Origin: Baekduia soli
Lineage (GTDB): Bacteria; Actinomycetota; Thermoleophilia; Solirubrobacterales; Solirubrobacteraceae
Direction of reading: 5' to 3'
Length of the DNA stretch: 64,000 nucleotides
Assembly (NCBI RefSeq): GCF_007970665.1
Contig: NZ_CP042430.1
Coordinates: 3,844,001-3,908,000 of the forward strand
Of the stretch, positions 43,995 through 52,183 are shown piece after piece. The translations under genes and the position numbers were made by a program. Below the pieces are notes generated by a model. The model searched no databases. It was not told the origin of the DNA and saw only the letters and a list, made by a program, of their open reading frames with translations. Numbering within the stretch: position 1 is the stretch's first letter; each line of letters begins with the position of its first letter.

Positions 43995-45780
43995 CGCCGG
44001 ACGCCGGCGGCGGAGCCGTCGAGGCGACGTACAGCTCGCGCAGCTGGCGCTGGTCGACCGGGGCCGGTGCGCCCGTGAGCGGGTCGCCGCCGCTGGCCGT
44101 CTTGGGGAACGCGATGACGTCACGGATCGACTCGCGGCCGGCGAGGATCGCCACGATGCGGTCGATGCCCATCGCGATGCCGCCGTGCGGCGGAGCACCC
44201 TGCTTGAGCGCGTCGAGCAGGAAGCCGAACCGCCGGCGCGCCTCGTCCTCCCCCATGCCCAGCACGGAGAAGACCTGCTCCTGCACAGCCTGCTCGTGGA
44301 TGCGGATGGAGCCGCCGCCGATCTCCACCCCGTCGAGCACGAGGTCGTAGCCGCGCGAGCCCAGGGCGCCGGGGTCGGAGAAGTCCGTGCCGGTGGGCGC
44401 GGTGAACGGGTGGTGGATCGCCGCCCAGCCGTCGTCGGTGGGCTCGAACATCGGGTACTCGATGATCCACAGGACGTCATGGCGCCCGTCGGGGATCAGG
44501 CCGAAGCGCTCGCCGAGCTCCAGGCGCAGCCCCCCCAGCGATGCCGCCGCCGTGGACTCCTGATCGGCGACGAACAGCAGCAGGTCGCCCTCGGCCGCCT
44601 CGAGCTCGGCATTGACCGCGCACATCTGCTCCGTCGTGAAGAACTTCGCGAGGTTGCCCGTCCAGGGCTGGTCGCCGGAGCCGGCGACGATCGGGGCCAC
44701 GGCCTTGGCGCCGTGGATGCGCACGACGTCGTTGAGGCCCTCGAGCTCGGAGCGCGACAGCTCGCGCCGCCCGGCGTTGAGCGCGCGGATCACGCCGCCG
44801 CCCCCCAACACGCCCTCGAAGACCTTGAACTCCGACCCGCGCAGCAGCCCGCCGACGTCGTGGATCTCCAGCCCGAAGCGCGTGTCGGGCTTGTCGGAGC
44901 CGTAGCGCAGCATGGCCTCGGCGTAGGTCATCCGCGGCCACGGTGTCGGGGGGACGTCGAAGCCGTCCACCAGGCTGAAGACCGCGGTCATGACGGTCTC
45001 CATGACCTCGATGACGTCCTCCTCCTCCACGAAGGACATCTCGAGGTCGAGCTGGGTGAACTCGGGCTGGCGGAAGCCGCGCAGGTCCTCGTCGCGGAAG
45101 CAGCGCGCGATCTGGAAGTAGCGCTCGTAGCCCGCGATCATCAGCAGCTGCTTGAAGAGCTGGGGCGACTGGGGCAGCGCGTACCAGGCGCCGGGCTGCA
45201 GGCGGGAGGGCACGAGGAAGTCGCGCGCGCCCTCGGGCGTTGAGCGGGTGAGGATCGGCGTCTCGATCTCCAGGAAGTCGCGCTCGTCCAGGACGTCGCG
45301 CATCGTCTTGACGATCGCGTGGCGCAGCTCGAGCGTGCGGAGCATGACCTCGCGGCGCAGGTCGACCGCGCGGTGCTGCAGGCGCAGGGTCTCGTCGACC
45401 TCGACGTCCTCGTCGACGGGGAACGGCGGCGTGCCGGACTCCGCGAGCGTGCGCATCGAGGTGACCGAGACCTCGATGTCGCCCGTGGCGATGTTCGGGT
45501 TGCGGTTCTGCTCCTCGCGCCGCACGACCGTGCCGGCGACGCTGACGACGTGCTCGGAGCGCAGGCGCTCAGCGGCCGCGAACGCCTCGCCGCTGAGGTC
45601 GGGGTGGAACACGAGCTGCACGATCCCGCTGCGGTCGCGCACGTCGATGAAGATCAGGCCGCCGTGGTCGCGGCGCCGGTGCACCCAGCCCGCGACGCGG
45701 ACCTCGCGGCCGGCGTCGCCGTCGCGCAGGTCGCCCGCCCACGTGTCGCGGAAGCCGTTCGGGCGCGGAGCGCGCCTCAC
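43990..45780 (-). CDS. aspS: Aspartyl-tRNA synthetase
   Basis: 596 residues. N-terminal OB-fold anticodon domain (GREVRVAGWVHRRRDHGGLIFIDVRDRSG), class II motif 1, the bacterial GAD insertion, motif 2 (FRDEDLRGFRQPEFTQLD) and motif 3 (GIAMGIDRIVAILAG). GTG 45780 overlaps the hisS stop (GTGA). Its stop codon lies inside the IS target duplication. Whether it also charges tRNA(Asn) cannot be told here; gatCAB and asnS are not in the window. Confidence 0.95.
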   Translation of the reverse strand: MRRAPRPNGFRDTWAGDLRDGDAGREVRVAGWVHRRRDHGGLIFIDVRDRSGIVQLVFHPDLSGEAFAAAERLRSEHVVSVAGTVVRREEQNRNPNIATGDIEVSVTSMRTLAESGTPPFPVDEDVEVDETLRLQHRAVDLRREVMLRTLELRHAIVKTMRDVLDERDFLEIETPILTRSTPEGARDFLVPSRLQPGAWYALPQSPQLFKQLLMIAGYERYFQIARCFRDEDLRGFRQPEFTQLDLEMSFVEEEDVIEVMETVMTAVFSLVDGFDVPPTPWPRMTYAEAMLRYGSDKPDTRFGLEIHDVGGLLRGSEFKVFEGVLGGGGVIRALNAGRRELSRSELEGLNDVVRIHGAKAVAPIVAGSGDQPWTGNLAKFFTTEQMCAVNAELEAAEGDLLLFVADQESTAAASLGGLRLELGERFGLIPDGRHDVLWIIEYPMFEPTDDGWAAIHHPFTAPTGTDFSDPGALGSRGYDLVLDGVEIGGGSIRIHEQAVQEQVFSVLGMGEDEARRRFGFLLDALKQGAPPHGGIAMGIDRIVAILAGRESIRDVIAFPKTASGGDPLTGAPAPVDQRQLRELYVASTAPPPASGA

Positions 45781-47023
45781 GAGAGGTGCCGACCCTTCAG
45801 CACCGCCGCGACGACCGCCTCGGTCGCCAGCTCCTGCTGCTCGCCGCTCTCCATGTCCTTCAAGATGGTCCCTTCCTCCCCGAGGATGGCTACGTGGGCG
45901 GCACCCGACCGGTCGGCCTGCTTGAGCTGGCCCTTGCGCGAGCGGCCCCCGAGCTCGAGCTGGACCTCCAGCCCGGCACTTCGGGCCTGCTGGGCCAGGA
46001 CGAAGGCGTCGACGCCGGTCCCGGCGACGTAGAGGTCGCAGACCAGCGCGTCGCCGCCGGCCCCGGGCAGGCGCTCGCCGGCCAGCAGCAGGCGCTCGAT
46101 CCCCGCGGCCCAGCCCGACCCGGGCGCCGGGGGCAGCCCGAGTTGGGCGGCCAGGCCGTCGTAGCGCCCGCCGCCCCCGACGCCCGACTGGGCGCCGAGC
46201 GCGTCGGAGGTGAACTCGAACACCGTGCGCGTGTAGTAGTCCAGGCCGCGCACGAGGGTCGGGTCGATGACGTAGTCGATGCCGACGGCGTCCAGGCGAG
46301 CGCGGACCTCGGCGAAGTGCTCGGCGTCCTCGGGGGCCAGCTCGTCGAGCAGCAGCGGCGCGGAGGCCATGACCTCCCGCGTGCCGGGATGGTCGGAGTC
46401 GAAGGCCCGCAGCGGGTTGAGGTCGATCCGCGCACGGACGTCGTCGCTCAGGCGGTCGGCGTGGGCGCGCAGGTGCGCGGCGAGACGCTCGCGGTAGGCC
46501 GCGCGCGTCTCAGGCGTGCCGAGCGACCCGAGCCGCAGGCGCACACCCTCCACGCCGAGCTCGAAGATCAGCGTGTGCAGCAGCGCGATGAGCTCGGCGT
46601 CGACCGACGGGTCCGCGGAGCCGATCGCCTCGGCCCCGACCTGCCAGAACTGCCGGAAGCGCCCAGCTTGCGGCTTCTCCTGGCGGAAGAACGGCCCCAG
46701 GTACCAGAGCTTGACGGGCTGGGGGCCTTGTGCATCCCGTGCTCGACGTAGGCGCGCATGACCGGCGCGGTGCCCTCGGGACGCAGCGTCACCGAGCGCC
46801 CGCCGGCGTCGTCGAAGGTGTACATCTCCTTCTGGACGATGTCGGTCGACACGCCGACGCCGCGGGCGAAGAGATCGGTGTGCTCGAAGACCGGGGTCTC
46901 GACGCGGTGGTAGCCGGCGCCGCCGAGCACGCGGCGGGCGGCCGCCTCGACCGCGCGGCGCGCGGCGTCCTGCTCGGGGAGCACGTCGTACGTGCCCCGG
47001 GGAGCCTGCGGGCGCTCGCTCAA
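45777..47023 (-). CDS. hisS: Histidyl-tRNA synthetase, frameshifted
   Basis: About 415 residues when repaired. The first part (QAPRGTYDVLPEQDAARR ... TLRPEGTAPVMRAYVEHGMHKAP) and the rest (QPVKLWYLGPFFRQEKPQAGRFRQFWQVGAE ... GLDYYTRTVFEFTS, GGGGRYDGLAA) are in two frames that meet at a run of five G (plus 46721-46725); one more base joins them. TTG 47023 overlaps the upstream stop (TTGA). The gene is essential and single here, so a sequencing or assembly deletion is by far the likeliest explanation. Confidence 0.9.
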
Positions 47024-47667
47024 GATCCGGTGAGCTCGCTGAGGAAGGGGTTGCTCGCCCGCTCCCGGCCCAGCGTCGTCAGGCCCATGTGGCCCGGGTG
47101 CACGACGGTCTCGTCGTCGAAGCGGTCCAGCAGGACGGCGATGGAGGCCATCAGCGTCGCGTGGTCGGCGCCGGGCAGGTCGGTGCGCCCCACCGAGGAC
47201 TGGAACAGGACGTCGCCGCTGAAGAGCAGGGGCGGCGCCTCGCCCGCCAGCGCGTAGGTCACGTGGTCGGGGCTGTGGCCCGGCGTGGAGACGACCTCGA
47301 TCTCCAGCCCGGCGAGGTGGAGCGTCTCGCCGCCCGAGACGGTGTGCTCGGGGTCCCAGGACTCGAACGGCCCGAAGCCCGGCCAGGGCACGTAGGCCAT
47401 GATGTCCTGCAGGATCCCGACCTCGCCCCGCGGGCAGTAGACCGGCGCGCCGGTGGCGCGCGCGACCGGCGCTACCGCGCCGATGTGGTCGAAGTGGCAG
47501 TGGGTCAGCAGGATGGCCTTGAGGTCCACGCCAAGCGCGTCGATGGTGCCGAGCAGCCTCGGGGCCTCGTCGCCGGGGTCGACGAGCAGCGCCTCCGTCG
47601 CGCCCTCGCGGCGCAGCAGGTAGCTGTTCTCCTGCACCGGCCCCACCGTGAACATCCGGACGTCCAT
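47020..47667 (-). CDS. MBL-fold hydrolase (glyoxalase II-like)
   Basis: 215 residues. Full metal motif THCHFDHIGAV near residue 54, then TPGHSPDHV and FSGDVLFQSSVGRTDLPGAD and VHPGHMGLTTLG, giving both zinc sites. Proteins of this size group with hydroxyacylglutathione-hydrolase-like thioesterases, but glutathione is rare in actinobacteria, so the natural thiol may differ. It lies directly upstream of hisS, coupled by a TTGA overlap. Confidence 0.88.
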   Translation of the reverse strand: MDVRMFTVGPVQENSYLLRREGATEALLVDPGDEAPRLLGTIDALGVDLKAILLTHCHFDHIGAVAPVARATGAPVYCPRGEVGILQDIMAYVPWPGFGPFESWDPEHTVSGGETLHLAGLEIEVVSTPGHSPDHVTYALAGEAPPLLFSGDVLFQSSVGRTDLPGADHATLMASIAVLLDRFDDETVVHPGHMGLTTLGRERASNPFLSELTGS

Positions 47668-47670
47668 GCC

Positions 47671-48021
47671 CTACAACTTCCCCTGGGCCTTCTTGGCCTG
47701 GCGGCGCTTGTAGATGTAGGCGTCGGTGTAATACCCCAGGGGCACGTACATCGCGAACATGAGCAGGCCGATCGCCAGGGCCATGACGATGTTCTTCTGC
47801 AGCACGGCGACGACGACGATGAACAGCACGGAGGCGATCCCGGCGCGGTTGGCCGCCGAGCGCCACGACGGCGGCCGGTCCAGGCGGTCGGACCTCAGCG
47901 CCTTGTTGGTCTTGGCGCGCTCGGACGCGGTGGGCGCGCGCCCCGTCCGGCCGCGGGACTCGACCATGCCGGCGGCGTTGCCGCGGTGCTTCGTCCGCCG
48001 CTTGCGCTTCGTCTGGGCCAT
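47671..48021 (-). CDS. Small basic membrane protein
   Basis: 116 residues. A very basic N-terminus (MAQTKRKRRTKHRGNAAG) and about 50 charged residues precede two membrane segments (ASVLFIVVVAVLQ and IVMALAIGLLMFAMYVPLGYY), with a basic tail. No known function. TATCGT (48030-48035) lies 8 bases before the ATG. Three bases separate it from the MBL gene, so it heads that operon. Confidence 0.7.
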   Translation of the reverse strand: MAQTKRKRRTKHRGNAAGMVESRGRTGRAPTASERAKTNKALRSDRLDRPPSWRSAANRAGIASVLFIVVVAVLQKNIVMALAIGLLMFAMYVPLGYYTDAYIYKRRQAKKAQGKL

Positions 48022-48024
48022 GGC

Positions 48025-48891
48025 TCAGGACGATAGTGCTTCCAGGGCCTCCTCAACCGTCCGGCGGCCGCGGACCGGCACGTCGCCGGGGAAGGCGGCG
48101 AAGGCCGCTGCGGGCGCGAGCCCCACGAGCTCGCAGCCCGCCACCGTGGCGTGGCGCGCCACAGCGGCCACGACCGCGGCCAGCGGGACCGCGCGGTGGT
48201 CCTCCACGTTGGTCGAGACCTGGGCGATCGCGCCCCTGGCGGTGAGCTCGAGACCCAGCGCGCGGACGCCGGGCAGGCCCTCGGCCCCGCCCTCGCGGAT
48301 CGCCGCGGCGATGGCCCGCGCCTGCGCCACGCCGGCCGGCGGGGCGAGCTCGACGTTGAAGGCCACGAGCGGGGCCCGCGCGGCGACGAGCACCGCCCCC
48401 GCGGTCGGGTGCAGGCGCGCGGGCCCGAAGTCCGGGGCCAGCTCGCCGCCGGCGATCCGCCGGGCCAGGGCGTCGCGCCCGCCGCGGCGGAGGAACGCGC
48501 GCGTGCGGCCGCCGGCCAGGACGCCGTAGAGGAAGACGGGCAGCCCCACCTCGTCCCCCAGCCGCTCGGCGACGACGAGCGCCTCGGCCGCCGCGGCGCC
48601 GCGGCGGGCGTCGTCGAGGTGGACCACCGGCGCGACGTCCAGCGCCCCGACGTGCGGGTGCACGCCGCGGGCGGTGCGCAGATCGATCCGCGCGACGGCC
48701 TCCCGCGCGCCCGCGACCAGCGCGTCGGCCAGGACGCGCGGCGGCGCGGCGAGGGTGTGGACCGCCCGGTGGTGGTCGGGGTCGGCGTGGGTGTCGAGGA
48801 CCGCCGCGCCCGCCGCGCCGTAGGCCACGCCGATGGCCGCCACGACGGCGGGGTCGCGGCCCTCGGAGACGTTCGGCACGGCGATGAGCAC
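48025..48891 (-). CDS. Glutamate formimidoyltransferase-like protein
   Basis: 288 residues. Begins VLIAVPNVSEGRDPAVVAAI, the signature of the formiminotransferase N-terminal domain, with DPDHHRAVHTLA and GVHPHVGALDVAPVVHL carrying the catalytic His region. It would move a formimino group from formiminoglutamate to tetrahydrofolate in histidine breakdown. No hut genes are nearby, so the physiological role is not certain. GTG 48891. Confidence 0.88.
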   Translation of the reverse strand: MLIAVPNVSEGRDPAVVAAIGVAYGAAGAAVLDTHADPDHHRAVHTLAAPPRVLADALVAGAREAVARIDLRTARGVHPHVGALDVAPVVHLDDARRGAAAAEALVVAERLGDEVGLPVFLYGVLAGGRTRAFLRRGGRDALARRIAGGELAPDFGPARLHPTAGAVLVAARAPLVAFNVELAPPAGVAQARAIAAAIREGGAEGLPGVRALGLELTARGAIAQVSTNVEDHRAVPLAAVVAAVARHATVAGCELVGLAPAAAFAAFPGDVPVRGRRTVEEALEALSS

Positions 48892-48953
48892 GGCGACGGG
48901 GCAGGCTACCGGCGGGCCGCCGCGGTGATCACCGCTCCGATCGGTCCGGTCGC

Positions 48954-48978
48954 GTTTCGCCACGACCGCGCGGGGTAA
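48954..48978 (+). promoter_or_regulatory. Sigma-B/SigF-type promoter upstream of the STAS gene
   Basis: GTTT (48954-48957), 15-base spacer, GGGTAA (48973-48978): an exact match to the general-stress consensus GTTT-N14-16-GGGTAA. It gives a ~30-base leader with a G-rich ribosome site before ATG 49015. Since the gene encodes a likely anti-anti-sigma factor, this suggests positive autoregulation. Confidence 0.6.
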
Positions 48979-49014
48979 CCACGCCGCAATCGTCAAGAGG
49001 GGGGATGGACTCCG

Positions 49015-49371
49015 ATGTCCGGCTTCGAGCTGACGGTCCAGCAGATCGGGAAGGGTGCCGTCCGCCTTCGGCTGCGGGGATCGCTGGACCTCGCCTACGC
49101 CTACCGGTTCGACGACGAGCTGCGCCACGCCGAGCGGGACGCGTCGTCCCTGCTCGTGCTGGACCTCCGCGGCCTGGACGCCGTGGACTCCGCGGGCATG
49201 TCGCGGATCCTGGCCGCCCGCCGACGGGCGCGCCGGACGGGCCGCCGGATGGTCCTGGTGCGCGGGTCGCGGGCCGTCCAGCGGTTCCTGCAGCTCGCCG
49301 CGCTCACCGAGCACTTCGAGTACGTCAGCGCGCCGGAGGACCTGGCCGTCGCGACGGCCGGCGCCGGCTAG
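49015..49371 (+). CDS. STAS-domain anti-anti-sigma factor (RsbV-like)
   Basis: 118 residues, single STAS domain. LRLRGSLDLAYAYRFDDEL, LLVLDLRGLDAVDSAGMSRILAARRRAR and the strand RMVLVRGSRAVQRFLQL follow the RsbV/SpoIIAA fold, and the Ser of DSAGM is the phosphorylation site. When dephosphorylated it would bind an anti-sigma kinase and free a stress sigma factor. Its promoter looks sigma-B-dependent. No kinase or sigma gene is adjacent. Confidence 0.88.
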   Translation: MSGFELTVQQIGKGAVRLRLRGSLDLAYAYRFDDELRHAERDASSLLVLDLRGLDAVDSAGMSRILAARRRARRTGRRMVLVRGSRAVQRFLQLAALTEHFEYVSAPEDLAVATAGAG

Positions 49372-49396
49372 GCCGCCGGGCCGGCACGGCGCGGGG

Positions 49397-49825
49397 TCAG
49401 AGGGTCGCCAGGTCGCGGACCTGGGTGAGGCGCAGGTGGTTGCCCGAGGGGTCGCGGAAGCCGGAGTCGATGCCGTAGGGGCGCTCCTCGGGCGTCTCGA
49501 CGAACTCGACGCCGCGCCCCGTGAGCTCCTCGTAGGACGCCCAGCAGTCGTCGGTGGCCAGGAAGATCGTGCCGGCATAGCCCTTGGCCATGAGCGCGCG
49601 GACCTGGCCCGCGGAGTCGTCGTCCATCAACGGCGGTCCGGGGACCGGCATGAGGACGATCGCCATGTCGGGCTGACCGGCCGGGCCGACCGTCAGCCAG
49701 CGGAAGCCGCCCATCTCGGGCAGCGTGACGTCGGCGCGGACCTCCAGGCCGACCTTCTCGGTGTAGAACGCGAGCGCCTCGTCCTGGTCGTGCACCCAGA
49801 GCTGCGCGTTGGCGATGGTGATCAT
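49397..49825 (-). CDS. VOC-family (glyoxalase/bleomycin-resistance-like) protein
   Basis: 142 residues with the two beta-alpha-beta modules of the VOC fold (NAQLWVHDQDEALAFYTEKVGLEV ... GTIFLATDDCWASYEELTGRGVEFVETPEERPYGIDSGFRDPSGNHLRL). Metal ligands of the fold appear partly kept. Substrate unknown. It lies 40 bases downstream of an AraC-family gene on the same strand, which may regulate it. Confidence 0.85.
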   Translation of the reverse strand: MITIANAQLWVHDQDEALAFYTEKVGLEVRADVTLPEMGGFRWLTVGPAGQPDMAIVLMPVPGPPLMDDDSAGQVRALMAKGYAGTIFLATDDCWASYEELTGRGVEFVETPEERPYGIDSGFRDPSGNHLRLTQVRDLATL

Positions 49826-49865
49826 CGGGTCCTCCCGTGTCGTCGGTGATGGTGTGGGGGCCACG

Positions 49866-50300
49866 CTAGACGGGCGCGCGAGAGCTGTCTTCTCCAAACG
49901 TGCGGCGTTGCGGGCGCCCGTAGGCGCGCAGCACGCACGTCGGGACCAGCGCGCGGTCGGCGGCCGGCGGGAACGCCGCGCGGTAGGCCGCGGGCGGCAT
50001 GCCGTAGGTGCGGGTGAAGCTCGTCGTGAACGAGCCCAGGCTCTTGAGGCCGACCGAGAAGCAGATGTCGGCGACGGCGTGGTCGGTCGTGCGCAGCAGC
50101 GCGGCGGCGCGCTCCAGGCGCCGGGTCAGCAGGTAGACGTGGGGCGGCTCGCCGAACGCGGCGCGGAACGCCCGGCTGAAGTGCGCCCGCGAGAGGCCGG
50201 CGGCGCGGGCGAGGTCCTCGACGCCCAGCGGCTCGGCGTAGCGGGCGTCGGCAAGGTCCTTGGCGCGCAGCAGGTGTCGGGCGGGAGGGACGAACGCCAT
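49866..50300 (-). CDS. AraC-family transcriptional regulator (short form)
   Basis: 144 residues, essentially only the two helix-turn-helix DNA-binding domain: LARAAGLSRAHFSRAFRAAFGEPPHVYLLTRRLERAAALLRTTDHAVADICFSVGLKSLGSFTTSFTRTYGMPPAAYR. No sensor domain, so the signal is unknown. GATACT lies 8 bases before ATG 50300. It most likely controls the adjacent VOC gene and itself. Confidence 0.88.
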   Translation of the reverse strand: MAFVPPARHLLRAKDLADARYAEPLGVEDLARAAGLSRAHFSRAFRAAFGEPPHVYLLTRRLERAAALLRTTDHAVADICFSVGLKSLGSFTTSFTRTYGMPPAAYRAAFPPAADRALVPTCVLRAYGRPQRRTFGEDSSRAPV

Positions 50301-50328
50301 GCCCCTCCAGTATCCCCGGCGCACGGGA

Positions 50329-50334
50329 TAGGTT
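50329..50334 (+). promoter_or_regulatory. -10 hexamer TAGGTT for leaderless ppk2 message
   Basis: TAGGTT stands exactly 6 bases before ATG 50341, and no ribosome site is present. Confidence 0.45.
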
Positions 50335-50340
50335 GGCCCG

Positions 50341-51207
50341 ATGGACCTCGAACAGCGCCTCCGCGTGCCGGAGAAGGGCTTCCGCCTGGCCGAACGCGAT
50401 CCCGCCGACACCGCGGGCATGGCCAAGAAGGACGGCCGCAGGCGGCGCGCCCGCGACCTCGAGCGCCTGGCCGAGCTGCAGGAGCGCCTGTACGCCGAGG
50501 GCACCCGCTCGCTGCTCATCGTCCTGCAGGCCATGGACGCCGCGGGCAAGGACGGGACGATCGCCCACGTCATGTCCGGGCTCAACGCCCAGGGGGTCAG
50601 CGTGACCTCGTTCAAGCAGCCGAGCCACCTCGAGCTGGCCCACGACTTCCTCTGGCGCACGCAGCTCGCGCTGCCCGACCGCGGCGACATCGGCGTGTTC
50701 AACCGCTCGCACTACGAGGAGGTGCTCGTCGTCCGGGTGCACCCGGAGTACCTCGCCGGGCAGGGCATCGACCCGGCGCAGGCCGGCCACGAGCGGTTCT
50801 GGGAGCAGCGCTACCAGGACATCCGCGGGTGGGAGCGCCACCTGGCACGCAACGGAACGCAGGTCATCAAGTTCTTCCTGCACATCTCCCGCGAGGAGCA
50901 GCGCCGTCGCTTCCTGTCCCGGGCCGAGGAGGAGCGCAAGAACTGGAAGTTCTCCGCCGGCGACGTCGCCGAGCGTGTCCACTGGGACGCCTACCAGGAC
51001 GCCTACGAACGGGCGCTGCGCGCCACGAGCACCGAGGGCGCGCCGTGGTACGTCGTCCCCGCCGACCACAAGTGGTTCCTGCGCACGGCCGTCGCGTCGA
51101 TCATCGTCGAGCACCTGTCGGCGATGGACCCGCACTTCCCCGAGCCCACCGCCGAGGAGGAGGCGGCGATGGAGAAGGCCGTCGCCGAGCTGCGCGTGGA
51201 GGGCTGA
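50341..51207 (+). CDS. ppk2: Polyphosphate kinase 2 family protein
   Basis: 288 residues. P-loop-like VLQAMDAAGKDGTIAHVMSGLNAQGVSVTSFKQPS, lid region GDIGVFNRSHYEEVLVVRVHPEYL, and FFLHISREEQRRRFLSRAEEERKNWKFSAGD match PPK2. These cytosolic enzymes move phosphate between polyphosphate and nucleoside mono- or diphosphates. The length and single domain fit class I or III; direction of the reaction cannot be set from sequence. Confidence 0.92.
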   Translation: MDLEQRLRVPEKGFRLAERDPADTAGMAKKDGRRRRARDLERLAELQERLYAEGTRSLLIVLQAMDAAGKDGTIAHVMSGLNAQGVSVTSFKQPSHLELAHDFLWRTQLALPDRGDIGVFNRSHYEEVLVVRVHPEYLAGQGIDPAQAGHERFWEQRYQDIRGWERHLARNGTQVIKFFLHISREEQRRRFLSRAEEERKNWKFSAGDVAERVHWDAYQDAYERALRATSTEGAPWYVVPADHKWFLRTAVASIIVEHLSAMDPHFPEPTAEEEAAMEKAVAELRVEG

Positions 51208-51315
51208 GGCGTCAGGCCCCCGCCTGCGCGGGATCGACGCCCGCCTCGGGCAGCTCGCCGGCGGGACCACGAACCACGGCGCGTGCTACCTCGCAGCGCG
51301 CGGACGACGTGCGCG

Positions 51316-51717
51316 TCAGAACGACACCGCGCCGGGGCCGGCGCGGTCGACGTCGACGATCTCGCGGCCCAGCGGCAGCAGGGACACGGGGATCAACTTG
51401 AAGTTGGCCAGGCCCAGTGGGATCCCGATGATCGTCAGGCACAGGGCGATGCCGGTGACCAGGTGCCCGAGGGCCAGCCACCAGCCGCAGAGCACGAGCC
51501 ACAGGACGTTGCCGATGCCCGAGGCCAGGCCCGCGTCCGGGCGCCGGACGACGGTCCGGCCGAAGGGCCACAGCGCGAAGAGCGCTATCCGCAGCGCGGC
51601 CACGCCGAACGGGATCGTGATGATCAGGACGAAGCAGATCAGCGCCGCCAGCGCGTAGGCCAGGGCCATCCACACGCCGGCCAGGACGAGCCAGACCAGG
51701 TTGAGCAGCAGCCGCAT
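51316..51717 (-). CDS. yccF: YccF-domain membrane protein
   Basis: 133 residues with two YccF repeats, each with a membrane hairpin: LLNLVWLVLAGVWMALAYALAALICFVLIITIPFGVAALRIALFALWPFGRTVV and GNVLWLVLCGWWLALGHLVTGIALCLTIIGIPLGLANFKLIPVSLLPLGR. The internal duplication and the IPFG/IPLG turns are typical. Function unknown. It follows the GFA gene after 13 bases, on the same strand. Confidence 0.88.
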   Translation of the reverse strand: MRLLLNLVWLVLAGVWMALAYALAALICFVLIITIPFGVAALRIALFALWPFGRTVVRRPDAGLASGIGNVLWLVLCGWWLALGHLVTGIALCLTIIGIPLGLANFKLIPVSLLPLGREIVDVDRAGPGAVSF

Positions 51718-51730
51718 CGGGCCGCGCGAG

Positions 51731-52147
51731 TCAGCCCGGGAAGCCGTCGTAGCGCGGCAGCCCGTCGTCGGGGATCGGCTCCCACGGCGCCGCGTCGGCG
51801 GCGAAGATGCGCGCCGAGGGCCGGACACCCGGGTCGCCGTCGACCGCGCCCAGCCGGATCGCGACCTTGGCCGGGTCGTCGGCCATCTCGGCCCACAGGC
51901 CGGAGCCGCAGATCCCGCAGAAGACCTTGACCATGCCGCCGGGCGGCGCCCACCGCCGCAGCTCCTGCTCGCCGGAGGTGATCCGGAAGGACCCGGGCTG
52001 TGCCCAGGCCGCGGCGCCCGTGCTCCCGCCGCTGCGCCGCTGGCAGCGGGTGCAGTGGCAGTACATGGCGTCGCCGAGCGGCTCGCTGAGCTCGAAGGTC
52101 ACGGCGCCGCACCCGCAGGCGCCCGTCAGCACGGCCGTGGTCGTCAT
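51731..52147 (-). CDS. GFA-family (glutathione-dependent formaldehyde-activating enzyme-like) protein
   Basis: 138 residues. The zinc-binding cysteines are in order: CGCG near residue 11, CHCTRC near residue 30, and CGICGS near residue 78, as in GFA/CENP-V proteins. In most actinobacteria these act on unknown small molecules rather than glutathione adducts. A textbook promoter (TTGACC-N18-TAGGGT) ends 6 bases before its ATG, implying a leaderless mRNA that also covers yccF. Confidence 0.88.
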   Translation of the reverse strand: MTTTAVLTGACGCGAVTFELSEPLGDAMYCHCTRCQRRSGGSTGAAAWAQPGSFRITSGEQELRRWAPPGGMVKVFCGICGSGLWAEMADDPAKVAIRLGAVDGDPGVRPSARIFAADAAPWEPIPDDGLPRYDGFPG

Positions 52148-52153
52148 GGCCCG

Positions 52154-52183
52154 ACCCTAGCCTCGCCCGTGGCCGGCGGTCAA
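52154..52183 (-). promoter_or_regulatory. Housekeeping promoter of the GFA-yccF operon
   Basis: Minus-strand TTGACC (52183-52178), an 18-base spacer, TAGGGT (52159-52154), then 6 bases to the ATG. The -10 position predicts a transcript with no leader. Confidence 0.6.
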
